Source: Clostridia bacterium
GTDB taxonomy: Bacteria; Bacillota; Clostridia; Lachnospirales; Lachnospiraceae
Length of the DNA stretch: 49,026 bases
Direction of reading: 5' to 3'
Assembly (NCBI GenBank): GCA_009929525.1
Contig: SAAH01000016.1
Location: 1 to 49,026, forward strand
Shown here: positions 1 through 7,282 of the stretch, piece by piece
How the letters are laid out: each line of letters begins with the position of its first letter
Position numbering within the stretch: the first letter of the stretch is position 1
Program-made: the position numbers and the translations under genes
Notes under the pieces: generated by a model
The model's input: only the letters and a program-made list of their open reading frames with translations
What the model was told of the DNA's origin: nothing
Databases searched by the model: none

Positions 1-10
1 ACTATAGAAA

Positions 11-86
11 AATCGAAATTGATGTAAACGATAGGGCAGTTTATCAAATATTGTAAGCTGCTTTATCGTTTACACCAACTTCGATT
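11..86 (-). repeat. Long imperfect inverted repeat, terminator-like
   Basis: Arms 11-33 and 64-86 are complementary except at two positions, and the inner bases 36-43 and about 52-59 can extend the stem. Read on the minus strand the second arm runs into a short T-run, so it can act as the terminator of the DUF1349 gene, whose last codons lie inside the stem. A stem of about 23 bp is long for a simple terminator, so an end of a miniature transposable element is the alternative. Confidence 0.6.
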
Positions 87-591
87 GGTTTCTAATCAAG
101 TTGATTTTCTCTTTTGCATGAAACATATGACAGATTCTCATCTGTTTGAAATTCACGCCGTCTACAGAATTTTCAATACAAAAATCATCTTCTCTGCGGC
201 TGAATCTGAACCATATTGATTTAACAGATGCATCAACATCAACAGATGACCAGTCAGAGTAGCCGTTATTTGTTACTACGCTTCCAAGTCTCTGAATCTG
301 ATCATTTTCAAATTCCATAGATGCTTTTAACCAGTTGTCACTGTCAAGATACATTACGATACCGCTCTGGTCATAGCGAACCTTCGTGTCAAAATCAGTC
401 TTTACAACAAATGAAAAAAACTGTTCCCCTGTTTCCAGCTGAAGAACTGGTGCATTATCATTTCTGAAATGATAATAGGTTCTTTGCCAAAGATCTGTAT
501 GTGGTTCTGTAATTATTTCCACCTTATCCTCGGTAACCTCATATTGTTTTGGTTCTCTGATCCATTTCATTTCTTTTGCATTTACCTTCAT
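70..591 (-). CDS. DUF1349 family protein, probably C-terminally truncated
   Basis: The 173-residue product matches the DUF1349 (concanavalin-A-like beta-sandwich) family, with a typical N-terminus (KWIREPKQYEV) and the core stretch LGSVVTNNGYSDWSS near residues 103-117. The biochemical role of this family is unsettled; some members are thought to bind carbohydrate. The usual C-terminal strand with a GIYACSP-like motif is missing: after residue about 161 the protein ends in an unrelated short tail read from the inverted repeat at 11-86. Loss of that strand suggests truncation by a rearrangement. It starts 17 bp after the ROK repressor stop, behind AAGGGG, so the two form an operon. Confidence 0.75.
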   Translation of the reverse strand: MKVNAKEMKWIREPKQYEVTEDKVEIITEPHTDLWQRTYYHFRNDNAPVLQLETGEQFFSFVVKTDFDTKVRYDQSGIVMYLDSDNWLKASMEFENDQIQRLGSVVTNNGYSDWSSVDVDASVKSIWFRFSRREDDFCIENSVDGVNFKQMRICHMFHAKEKINLIRNQSKLV

Positions 592-608
592 CTTTTTGCC
601 CCTTGTAT

Positions 609-1598
609 TTATAATTCTTTATTTTCTACTGCAATCTGAAACATACCTTCAATCAGATATTCAGTGAAACCAGGAACCATTTTGAACACTGGCATATATT
701 TTTCCGGAATGCTCCTCCTGCAGTAATCCTTCACCTCAGACAAAATCTTGTTATTAATCAGATCTCCAGAAAAAACAATTTCATTTGGATTTTGAAATGC
801 TATGATAGCACCTATAATCCTTGATATGATATCAAGGCACTTACCTTCCACCATCATATCCGGTACTTCATCCGGATTAATTCCAAAAGGCATAAATCCT
901 GCAAGCCCTGCGATTCCATTATATCCGCTGATAATCTGACCCTTATGCATGGTTACCGTTCCCGGCAGAATATGGCTTGGAAATCCTGCAAGAGTAATAA
1001 CCTCGTTCACCTGCTGCTTTTTTCTCCCATATCCATAAGCCATACAATGCATGTCGTTTTCCATTGATACTATCAATTTGAAATGTTCCTGTAGTTTTCT
1101 CTTAATATCAGCGATTTCAAGTTCCTTAATATCACAAAACTCAATCTCTGCCCCGTCGATCACACCAGGAATCCCCAACACAATCTGTTTCATGCTGCTA
1201 CAATCAGAGATTAATCCATCAATCACTGAAATAACGTTCTCACAATCAATAGTTTCACAAACTGTACATTCTTTTCTTATGATATTTCCTGTTGCTGATA
1301 CTACATAATAATCAACATTCCTCATTCCCTGATTGACTGCAAAACTCACAAGGATGTAATGCTCATGCTCGCCATCAATCTCATAAAGCCAGGAACTTCT
1401 TCCTACACCACGAAATTCTTTCTCTTCTCCAGTGACAAGTACTTTATTGGCAGTCATATCATTTAACAAAGTATTACAGGTTGCTACACTTAAACCGGTT
1501 TTTACAGATATCTGCTGTTTTGTATATTGTTGATGATCCAACATTAATCTATATATTTTTTTCTTGTTGTCTTTTCGTATATCTGATGAATTTGCCAT
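609..1598 (-). CDS. ROK family transcriptional repressor
   Basis: This 329-residue protein has an N-terminal winged helix (about residues 10-60, with QQISVKTGLSVATCNTLLNDM) followed by a ROK/actin-like ATPase fold, as in NagC and XylR repressors. Such proteins repress sugar genes and are released by a sugar ligand. The start at 1598 (MANSSD) is chosen over an upstream ATG at 1610 because GGAGG lies 6 bases before it. The classic DxGxT phosphate motif and the ROK cysteine cluster are not evident, so it is probably a repressor rather than a kinase. It leads an operon with the DUF1349 gene, and a palindrome overlaps its promoter, suggesting autoregulation. Confidence 0.85.
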   Translation of the reverse strand: MANSSDIRKDNKKKIYRLMLDHQQYTKQQISVKTGLSVATCNTLLNDMTANKVLVTGEEKEFRGVGRSSWLYEIDGEHEHYILVSFAVNQGMRNVDYYVVSATGNIIRKECTVCETIDCENVISVIDGLISDCSSMKQIVLGIPGVIDGAEIEFCDIKELEIADIKRKLQEHFKLIVSMENDMHCMAYGYGRKKQQVNEVITLAGFPSHILPGTVTMHKGQIISGYNGIAGLAGFMPFGINPDEVPDMMVEGKCLDIISRIIGAIIAFQNPNEIVFSGDLINNKILSEVKDYCRRSIPEKYMPVFKMVPGFTEYLIEGMFQIAVENKEL

Positions 1599-1616
1599 TT
1601 CGTCCTCCATGCACGT

Positions 1617-1648
1617 ATTATTATAACCATTATAATAATGATTTTCAA
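1617..1648 (-). promoter_or_regulatory. ROK promoter with overlapping palindromic operator
   Basis: On the minus strand a -35 TTGAAA (1648-1643) and a -10 TATAAT (1625-1620) are separated by 17 bases. A perfect inverted repeat with 10-bp arms, ATTATTATAA (1617-1626) and its complement (1630-1639) around CCA, covers the -10 and half the spacer. The position fits an operator at which the ROK protein blocks its own promoter. Confidence 0.7.
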
Positions 1649-1700
1649 TATTAAAATTATAATAAAGTCATTTTGACATTAAATGGTGATGCCAGTGTAA

Positions 1701-1895
1701 AAAGCCTCCGCAGACGTTTTCAATCAGCCACATCCTTTTCTGAGTGGTCCAAACATACTGACAGTTTATCCAGACTCCAAGTTATATCAAGAAATACAAA
1801 ATGGAAACCGACAGGAAGATGAAGAACTCGAAAAAATCCTGAATATTCCAACTTACTTTGCTGCAAAAGGAGCCAAAATACATTCCGGATCATAG
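1701..1895 (+). pseudogene. Relic of a radical-SAM-like protein
   Basis: A plus-strand reading frame open between TAA (1698) and TAG (1893) encodes 64 residues with no start codon or ribosome site. Its core, TVYPDSKLYQEIQNG followed by an acidic helix and NIPTYFAAKGA, resembles the C-terminal part of clostridial radical SAM proteins. No SAM-cluster Cys motif is present, so this would be a decayed 3' fragment. The assignment rests on recalled similarity and is tentative. Confidence 0.4.
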
Positions 1896-1919
1896 GTCGT
1901 TTACCTAAAACCAAAGAAA

Positions 1920-1945
1920 AGCACCAGTTATTGCTAACCAGTGCT
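1920..1945 (+). terminator. Hairpin after the relic gene
   Basis: An 11-bp stem with two mismatches (AGCAC...GTGCT at the base) follows the relic by 25 bases. No clean T-run follows, so it is a weak terminator candidate. From here to 2126 nothing else is recognisable. Confidence 0.3.
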
Positions 1946-2126
1946 CATAATGGGTATTCAGTTTAATAAAGCGGAAGTTTTCGATTTGTTTCCTTTTTTA
2001 TTGTATTATATACATGTAATGTGATAATCTCAATGGAGTCCTTATTTATCCTGTGCAAATCCGGCTCTCTTGTCCAATGAAATTTTGTGAAATCCATTCT
2101 TTTATCCTTGTCAAATAGCTTTGGAA

Positions 2127-2522
2127 CTACAATGTAATAACTTTTGGATCCTCTGTAGATGAATAAATCGTTGCCGTTCCATTCTCAAAGTACAATACGG
2201 TCATCAAATTATCATCCACAGAAAACATACTGCTAAGCGCAGCGGTATTTTCCTCCATCATTGCAACTCTTGCCTCACGACGCAAGTCCTCTTTTACAGT
2301 TCCCTCTACACGTATCCATTTTCCCTTGTTCATACCGCAAATTTCCACTTTTCCATTCTTCAACATTTGCTGATATACCTTTTTCTGATTGGTTGTTACA
2401 ATGTATAATTTCCCTTCAAACTCACATACTGTGCCAAACGGGCGGACATGAGGCTGGCCATTCTCCTCCGTTGCAAGATAAAACGTACCACAATTCTTTA
2501 AAAATTCATATACTTCTTTCAT
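2127..2522 (-). CDS. Pyridoxamine 5'-phosphate oxidase-like flavoprotein
   Basis: The 131-residue protein has the split-barrel FMN-binding fold of the PPOX-like family: GTFYLATEENGQPHVRPFG near the N-terminus, then the strand KLYIVTTNQKKVYQQM and the core KWIRVEGTV. Related small proteins include nitroimidazole reductases and general flavin-binding stress proteins, so a redox role in the cytosol is likely but the substrate is unknown. The start at 2522 (MKEVYEF) is preferred because AGGAAA lies about 10 bases upstream. It is transcribed divergently from the HxlR regulator at 2659, a common arrangement in which the regulator controls the flavoprotein. Confidence 0.85.
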   Translation of the reverse strand: MKEVYEFLKNCGTFYLATEENGQPHVRPFGTVCEFEGKLYIVTTNQKKVYQQMLKNGKVEICGMNKGKWIRVEGTVKEDLRREARVAMMEENTAALSSMFSVDDNLMTVLYFENGTATIYSSTEDPKVITL

Positions 2523-2556
2523 AATAATCATTTCCTTTCTGATTGATTTCATTTAA

Positions 2557-2617
2557 TTGACTTGAATGTCGATTTCAAGTATACTGACATTATACGATCG
2601 TAAGTGCAAAATCAAAA
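2557..2617. promoter_or_regulatory. Divergent promoters with HxlR operator candidates
   Basis: Plus strand: -35 TTGACT (2557-2562), 17-base spacer, -10 TATACT (2580-2585), facing the HxlR gene. Between them lies the perfect inverted repeat ACTTGAA (2560-2566) / TTCAAGT (2574-2580). Minus strand: -10 TATAAT (2594-2589) with a weak -35 TTTTGA (2617-2612), facing the PPOX gene. A second palindrome, TACGATCGTA (2593-2602), touches this -10. The two -10 boxes are 3 bp apart, so one bound dimer could affect both promoters. Confidence 0.65.
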
Positions 2618-2658
2618 GTACGATATTTTATGATACCACTATCAGAAAGGATACCATT

Positions 2659-3003
2659 ATGGCAAAGAAACAATTGTTTGGATTATGTCCATATGTAACT
2701 TCTCAAAAAGTTCTGACTGGAAAATGGTCAATGTATATCTTATATATTCTATCCCAGGAAGCACCTATCCGGTTTAATGAACTGCAACGGAGGATGCCTG
2801 TCGAAATGACACATACTACTCTGTCGAGGCAATTAAAAACTTTAGAGGAGGAGGGACTTATTCAACGCATTGAATATTCCCAGATTCCTCCAAAAGTAGA
2901 GTATTCATTGACCAGTATCGGAAAAAAATTTGAGAAAGTTCTCGATGCTCTTGGTGAGTGGAGCGAAGAATATATTGATTACCTAAATCAGAAAAACTGT
3001 TAG
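2659..3003 (+). CDS. HxlR family winged-helix transcriptional regulator
   Basis: A 114-residue HxlR/DUF24 regulator. It has the family start CPYVTSQKVLTGKWSMYILYIL, the helix-turn-helix FNELQRRMPVEMTHTTLSRQLKTLEEEGLI (given in part: residues about 41-70) and a C-terminal dimer helix. Many family members sense electrophiles or oxidants through the N-terminal cysteine, here Cys9. The start at 2659 follows AAAGG with 8 bases spacing; the longer upstream frame has no ribosome site. It is divergent from the PPOX-like gene, which it probably regulates together with itself. Confidence 0.88.
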   Translation: MAKKQLFGLCPYVTSQKVLTGKWSMYILYILSQEAPIRFNELQRRMPVEMTHTTLSRQLKTLEEEGLIQRIEYSQIPPKVEYSLTSIGKKFEKVLDALGEWSEEYIDYLNQKNC

Positions 3004-3039
3004 AAAAATTTCGAGTCATAAAACTCTTTAAACCAATAT

Positions 3040-3321
3040 TTACTCTTTCTTCCCAGTGTACCTCCTGGCCTTTCTGGACACCGTTTCATCTGCATGACGC
3101 TCGATGTTGCTTCTGCTCTCACGCATTTCCTGGACTGCCCGGAACGTCTCTCGTGAAACGATTGCCGGATGATGATCCTCCTGGATGTATTTCTGATGCT
3201 CTCCGTTGTTCGGTATTCGCTTGTTCCCCGGGAAGTCTGGCGAGAAGTTTTTATAGAGAATGACATCACCGACATACTTCTCATTTGTCAGTATGGTTTC
3301 GATGGAACGCTTCGACCTCTC
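3040..3321 (-). pseudogene. Relic of a third large serine recombinase
   Basis: A minus-strand frame open for about 93 codons and ending at 3040 encodes SIETILTNEKYVGDVILYKN and, further on, IPNNGEHQKYIQEDHHPAIV. This is the hallmark 'recombinase' domain between the catalytic domain and the zinc ribbon of large serine recombinases. It stops at YTGKKE, before any zinc ribbon, and an in-frame TGA (3322-3324) precedes it. Catalytic and C-terminal domains are missing. It lies just outside the intact recombinase genes and probably marks an older integration at the same place. The 137 bases from here to 3458 hold no other gene. Confidence 0.75.
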
Positions 3322-3458
3322 TCACATTTCCTACGAATCTTCGCTTCAAATATTGTATCATATTCAACTTGACAAATCAACCATTTCGTGTTAGCACCAC
3401 AAAAAGTAGGACATCCAGCCAAACTGCCAGATGCCCTTTCGATTCGTGTTTCTACATA

Positions 3459-5021
3459 TTAAATGGTAATCTCAATCCCACCCCGGAAGACCACCGTGCT
3501 GCTTTTCTCATCAATGCGGATGTGATCGACCAAACCGCCCCACAGTTCTTCCCGGAACTCCGTCTGTTCTCCGGTTAAATCCTCCAGCTTAGTGATGAAG
3601 TTCGTGAGTATCTCCTTCGTGTCATTCTTTTCCTGGATGAGTGCTTCCAGTTCCTGAAATCGGCTATGCTTTTCGCCATAGAGGTTGCGGAGCTTCCTTT
3701 CTTTCTCCGCTTGCTCTGCCTGATCCAAGGCTACACTCGCATTCTCCCGGATGAGGTTCGCAAGGTTCTCGGCAATAATCCTCAGTTCCTGCACCAACCG
3801 TTCCTGTTCTGCGTCAAGGGACTCCGTCTGACAGACCGTTTCAATCAGCCCTTGCAGATTATCTATGGTTTCCTCTTTCGCATCAACCAGGGCGTTCAGT
3901 GCCTTGAGGAACATCTGCTTGATTTCTTCCTCGGTCAAATGCGGTGTGTTGCAGGGCGGGGTGTCTTTGCCGTACTTCCGGTTGCAGCGGTAGATGACCT
4001 TCCGGTACTTGTCGGTGGAATGCCAAACCTTCGAGCCGTACCATCCACCGCAGCATCCGCACTTGATTTTGTTTGAGAAGATGCTCACTCCGCTGTAACG
4101 GCCATTCTGCTCCCGGCGGGCAAGTTCTGCCTGCACAAAATCAAACTGGGCAGGGGGAATGATGGCTTCATGGTGTTCCTCCACATAATACTGGGGGATT
4201 TCGCCGTTGTTGGTCTTTCTCTTCTTCTGCAGGAAGTCCGTAGTGTACTGCTTCTGCAGGAGCGCATCCCCTCGGTACTTCTCGTTGGTAAGGATCGATT
4301 TCACCGTGCTGATGTGCCACCTTTCTTTACCAGAAGGTGACTTGATACCCCGGTTTTCCAGTTCCTTTGTGATAGCGTAAAGGGAAAGGCCGCTGATGAA
4401 AAGCCGATAAATCAGCCGAACCGTGGCTGCCTGTTCCTCGTTTATCTTGAAGTCCTTGTCGTAGCCAAGGAACCAACTGTAGGCAACACTGCCTTTGCCG
4501 TCAGCAAACTGCTTTCGCTTTCCCCAGGTCGTGTTCTCGGAAATGCTCCGGCTTTCCTCCTGTGCCAGGGAACTCATGATGGTTATCATCAACTCACCCT
4601 TGGCATCAAGCGTCCAGATGTTCTCTTTCTCGAAATAGACCTCTATGCCTTTTTCCTTCAGCTTTCGAATAGTGGTCAAGCTGTCCACCGTGTTTCGTGC
4701 AAATCGGCTGACCGACTTGGTAATGATGAGGTCAATCTTTCCGTCAAGGGCATCTTCCACCATTTGGTTGAAGCCGTCACGCTTTTTGGTGTTTGTGGCG
4801 GTGATACCCTCATCCGAATACATCCCCACAAACTCCCAATCCTCATGACCTTCGATGTAGGTCTTGTAGTATGTCATCTGCGCTTCGTAGCTGGTTGCCT
4901 GCTCCTCACGATCCGTGGATACTCGTGCATATCCGGCTACCTTCTTTTTCCTTCTGACTGCCACCGGCTCCGATGTGAACTGGTTGAGGGTAGCAGGTAT
5001 TTTTCTTACTTTCTTTGCCAT
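3459..5021 (-). CDS. Large serine recombinase (integrase) 1
   Basis: This 520-residue protein has an N-terminal resolvase domain with the nucleophile serine in GYARVSTD (about residue 35), a recombinase domain (STVKSILTNEKYRGDALLQK), a zinc ribbon (CGCCGGWYG ... CNRKYGKDTPPC) and a glutamate-rich coiled coil near residues 400-480. These are the parts of a complete large serine integrase, which cuts and rejoins attP and attB and needs a directionality factor for excision. The gene overlaps the preceding recombinase gene by 16 bp, so both are translated from one message. Its end faces the chromosomal side, where an attachment site is expected. Confidence 0.93.
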   Translation of the reverse strand: MAKKVRKIPATLNQFTSEPVAVRRKKKVAGYARVSTDREEQATSYEAQMTYYKTYIEGHEDWEFVGMYSDEGITATNTKKRDGFNQMVEDALDGKIDLIITKSVSRFARNTVDSLTTIRKLKEKGIEVYFEKENIWTLDAKGELMITIMSSLAQEESRSISENTTWGKRKQFADGKGSVAYSWFLGYDKDFKINEEQAATVRLIYRLFISGLSLYAITKELENRGIKSPSGKERWHISTVKSILTNEKYRGDALLQKQYTTDFLQKKRKTNNGEIPQYYVEEHHEAIIPPAQFDFVQAELARREQNGRYSGVSIFSNKIKCGCCGGWYGSKVWHSTDKYRKVIYRCNRKYGKDTPPCNTPHLTEEEIKQMFLKALNALVDAKEETIDNLQGLIETVCQTESLDAEQERLVQELRIIAENLANLIRENASVALDQAEQAEKERKLRNLYGEKHSRFQELEALIQEKNDTKEILTNFITKLEDLTGEQTEFREELWGGLVDHIRIDEKSSTVVFRGGIEITI

Positions 5022-6511
5022 GTCTTTACCGTCCCATCCTTATATTCAAAATCCACCTGGGTGTCGGAAACGACCACCCGGTTAATGTCTGCTGATACTC
5101 TTGCCTGGAAGTTCTCACCGATAAGGCTTTCTGCCGCCTCAAGCAGTTCACTCTCCGGCAGGCGTTTCATTTGGCACTGCGTTCTCGGCTGGGAGCAGCA
5201 CCAGATTTTTCTTTTCTTCTTGCCATAATTGTCCCGCTCACACTTGCATCCGCAGGAACCGCACCAGACCTTATTGGTGAAGGCATTCTGACCCCGGCGG
5301 CCGCTAAACTGCCGGATGATGGATTTCCTGTTTCCATTCAACAGGGAAAACTCAATACGGTCGGAATAAAGGGTCACTTGCTGTATCTCCTTTGAGAAAG
5401 CACTCTCATCAAAGGAGACGCCAAGCACTGTTTCCGTAGCCGCTGTGAGTTCCGCTTCCCAAATCGGTCGGCACTCGCATTGCTTCATGCCTTTCCGTTC
5501 TCTGGTGTTGCAGACCCACCGCTTTCTGCCTCCGCTGGTTCTCCGGCTAACACCGCATCCGCAATATCCACACTTCACTTTGCCGGAGAAGGCTGTAAGG
5601 TTGTCCTGATTGTTCGGAAACTGCTCCGCTCTCTGCTGCCGGATTTCCAATGCCTTCTGGTAAACTTCCTCTGATACCAAAGGCTCGAACATCTCATCCA
5701 CCAGGTACATGGGAAGTTCTCCTTTGTTCCTTCTGCGGATATGACCATCGGTGAAGAAGTTCTTCTGAAGCACCATCGTTCCGGTGTAGGACTGGCTTGA
5801 AAGTATCTCCTTGATGGTTGTCTGCTCGATCGGCATTCCCATCTGCCCGGTCACACCTCGTTCTGCAAGGGTCTTTGCAATTCCATAGGCAGATTCCCCG
5901 GCAAGGTATCTTCTGTAGATTTCCTTCACCACCTCGCCCTGTTCGGGAATGATGCGGAACATCTCTCCGTCCCATTCATAGCCGTAGGGTGCTTTGTGGC
6001 CATTTGGAATACCTTGCTCAAACCGCTTTCTGGTAGCCCATTTGATATTCTCTGAAATGCTCCGGCTCTCTTCCTGTGCAAAGGATGCAAGCAGCGTAAG
6101 CATCAATTCTCCGTCTTCTGAAAGGGAGTTGATCTTCTCCCGTTCAAAGTAAACCGCTATTCCCAGGTCTTTCAGATGCCTGGTCGTGTTCAGGCAATCA
6201 ACTGTGTCTCTGGCAAATCGGCTGATGCTCTTTACCAGCACCATGTCGATTTTTCCTGCATCGCAGTCAGCAACTAATCGGTTGAACCCGTCGCGGTGTA
6301 CTGTACTCGTTCCGGTAATGCCCTGGTCAACATAGACCCCTGCGTATTCCCATTCGGGGTTCTTCTGAATGAGGGTGCTGTAGTAGCTGACCTGTGCTGA
6401 CAGGGAATGCAGCAACACCTCACATTCCTCGGAAACACGGGCATAAGCGGCAACTCGCTTCTTACGCTTTAGCTGCGTCACACCCGGCGTGATTTGTCTG
6501 ATTCTTGGCAT
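5006..6511 (-). CDS. Large serine recombinase 2 with two zinc ribbons
   Basis: This 501-residue protein has a resolvase domain (AAYARVSEE, nucleophile serine near residue 29), a recombinase domain (EILSSQSYTGTMVLQKN) and then, unusually, two zinc-ribbon segments. These are CGYCGCGVSRR ... CNTRERKGMKQCEC and CGSCGCKCERDNYG ... CCSQPRTQC. It has no long coiled coil, which recombinase 1 does have. The start at 6511 is set by AAGGAGG followed by CGGTTTC. Tandem, non-identical serine recombinases resemble the paired ccrA/ccrB arrangement of staphylococcal cassettes, so both proteins may be needed together; that comparison is inference. Confidence 0.92.
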   Translation of the reverse strand: MPRIRQITPGVTQLKRKKRVAAYARVSEECEVLLHSLSAQVSYYSTLIQKNPEWEYAGVYVDQGITGTSTVHRDGFNRLVADCDAGKIDMVLVKSISRFARDTVDCLNTTRHLKDLGIAVYFEREKINSLSEDGELMLTLLASFAQEESRSISENIKWATRKRFEQGIPNGHKAPYGYEWDGEMFRIIPEQGEVVKEIYRRYLAGESAYGIAKTLAERGVTGQMGMPIEQTTIKEILSSQSYTGTMVLQKNFFTDGHIRRRNKGELPMYLVDEMFEPLVSEEVYQKALEIRQQRAEQFPNNQDNLTAFSGKVKCGYCGCGVSRRTSGGRKRWVCNTRERKGMKQCECRPIWEAELTAATETVLGVSFDESAFSKEIQQVTLYSDRIEFSLLNGNRKSIIRQFSGRRGQNAFTNKVWCGSCGCKCERDNYGKKKRKIWCCSQPRTQCQMKRLPESELLEAAESLIGENFQARVSADINRVVVSDTQVDFEYKDGTVKTWQRK

Positions 6512-6555
6512 GAAACCGCCTCCTTTCGCAGTGACATATTCCCGTAATAACCGCA

Positions 6556-6732
6556 CTATTGCAAGTCAATATTGGAGAATAATGTGCCGAATATCGGGCG
6601 GTATTTTTGTTGCATCTTTGTATCAAACTGCTTGTACTCATCCTCCGAAATCAGCCCCTTTTCGAGCATCTGACGGGCAGCACTCATGGTCATCTGAAAG
6701 ACGATCTCACGCTTTCCTTCTTCCTGACTCAT
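6556..6732 (-). CDS. Small SHOCT-like protein
   Basis: A 58-residue protein whose C-terminal half (MLEKGLISEDEYKQFDTKM) matches the short SHOCT-type helical motif, found at the ends of many unrelated proteins and often linked to oligomerisation. The start at 6732 overlaps the stop of the HTH/zinc-finger gene by four bases (ATGA), showing translational coupling. It ends 44 bases before recombinase 2. Its fixed place next to serine recombinases suggests an accessory role in recombination, such as a directionality factor, but no activity can be read from the sequence. Confidence 0.75.
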   Translation of the reverse strand: MSQEEGKREIVFQMTMSAARQMLEKGLISEDEYKQFDTKMQQKYRPIFGTLFSNIDLQ

Positions 6733-7133
6733 CTTCTGCCACCCCCAAACCGATCCTCGATGTAGCACTCATGGGAGCAATACTTCCTGTTCGCATTTCC
6801 ATAAACCGTAAAGGGCTTCTTGCACACCGGGCATACGAAGTCATAATTTGCTTTTCTCTGCACCTGGTCGAGATGGCTGTTCCACCATTTCATCCGGCAG
6901 CGGTCAGAGCAGAACTTCTTTTCCTTTCTGCCAGCAGTCTGTGGGACAGCTTTGCCACAGCACTTACAAACCGAAACATCTGCTGCCGTCTGAACGATAA
7001 CTCCACCAAGGTTTCTGCGCTGGCAGAAGCTCTTTACTGTATTTTCTGATAAGCCGAGAAGCTGACCGATCTTCTTATATCCATTTCCAGCTTCCCGGAG
7101 ATTGATTATCTGAACTCTTTGTTCGTCTGTCAT
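6729..7133 (-). CDS. HTH (sigma-like) protein with two zinc fingers
   Basis: This 134-residue protein begins with a helix-turn-helix (GYKKIGQLLGLSENTVKSFCQ, residues about 18-38) like region 4 of sigma factors and resolvase-type HTHs. Two metal-binding segments follow: CKCCGK...CSDRCR (about 56-78) and CPVCKK...CSHEC (about 101-122). Binding to DNA is likely. It leads the recombinase operon, with an ATGA overlap to the SHOCT-like gene, behind the conserved leader at 7134-7215. A regulator or accessory factor of the recombinases is the best guess. Confidence 0.8.
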   Translation of the reverse strand: MTDEQRVQIINLREAGNGYKKIGQLLGLSENTVKSFCQRRNLGGVIVQTAADVSVCKCCGKAVPQTAGRKEKKFCSDRCRMKWWNSHLDQVQRKANYDFVCPVCKKPFTVYGNANRKYCSHECYIEDRFGGGRR

Positions 7134-7215
7134 AGCTGATGTCCTCCTATCGTTGAAGGGTCATCCCTTCTGCCAGCTATGCAGCGACATCTTTCAAAAT
7201 TCCGAACTTCAGAGA
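7134..7215 (-). promoter_or_regulatory. Conserved leader motif, copy L1 (recombinase operon)
   Basis: On the minus strand the leader reads AAGTTCGGAAT (to 7199), GCTGCATAGCTG (7185-7174), then a hairpin GAAGGG-ATGA-CCCTTC (7170-7155) ending close to the AGGAGG ribosome site. The same order of elements precedes 38495 and 38848, with different but still pairing hairpin bases. This points to a structured cis-acting RNA controlling translation or transcription. Confidence 0.6.
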
Positions 7216-7224
7216 AAAAAGCAT

Positions 7225-7274
7225 AAAAAAATAGACCCAGCAGCATGGAGGTTATCCATACCACTGAGCCTATT
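7225..7274 (-). terminator. Terminator after the lipoprotein gene
   Basis: Arms AATAGACCCAG (7230-7240) and CTGAGCCTATT (7264-7274) pair with two mismatches or wobbles, and a T-run follows on the minus strand (7230-7225). It separates the lipoprotein operon from the recombinase operon and sits directly in front of leader L1. Confidence 0.75.
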
Positions 7275-7282
7275 GGCATTCG

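Noticed and set aside
1720-1914. Minus-strand frame of 64 codons
   Set aside because: Shadow of the plus-strand radical-SAM-like relic; no ribosome site.
3000-3284. Minus-strand frame of 94 codons overlapping the HxlR end
   Set aside because: It is in a different frame from the recombinase relic, which explains the sequence better by its conserved motifs.
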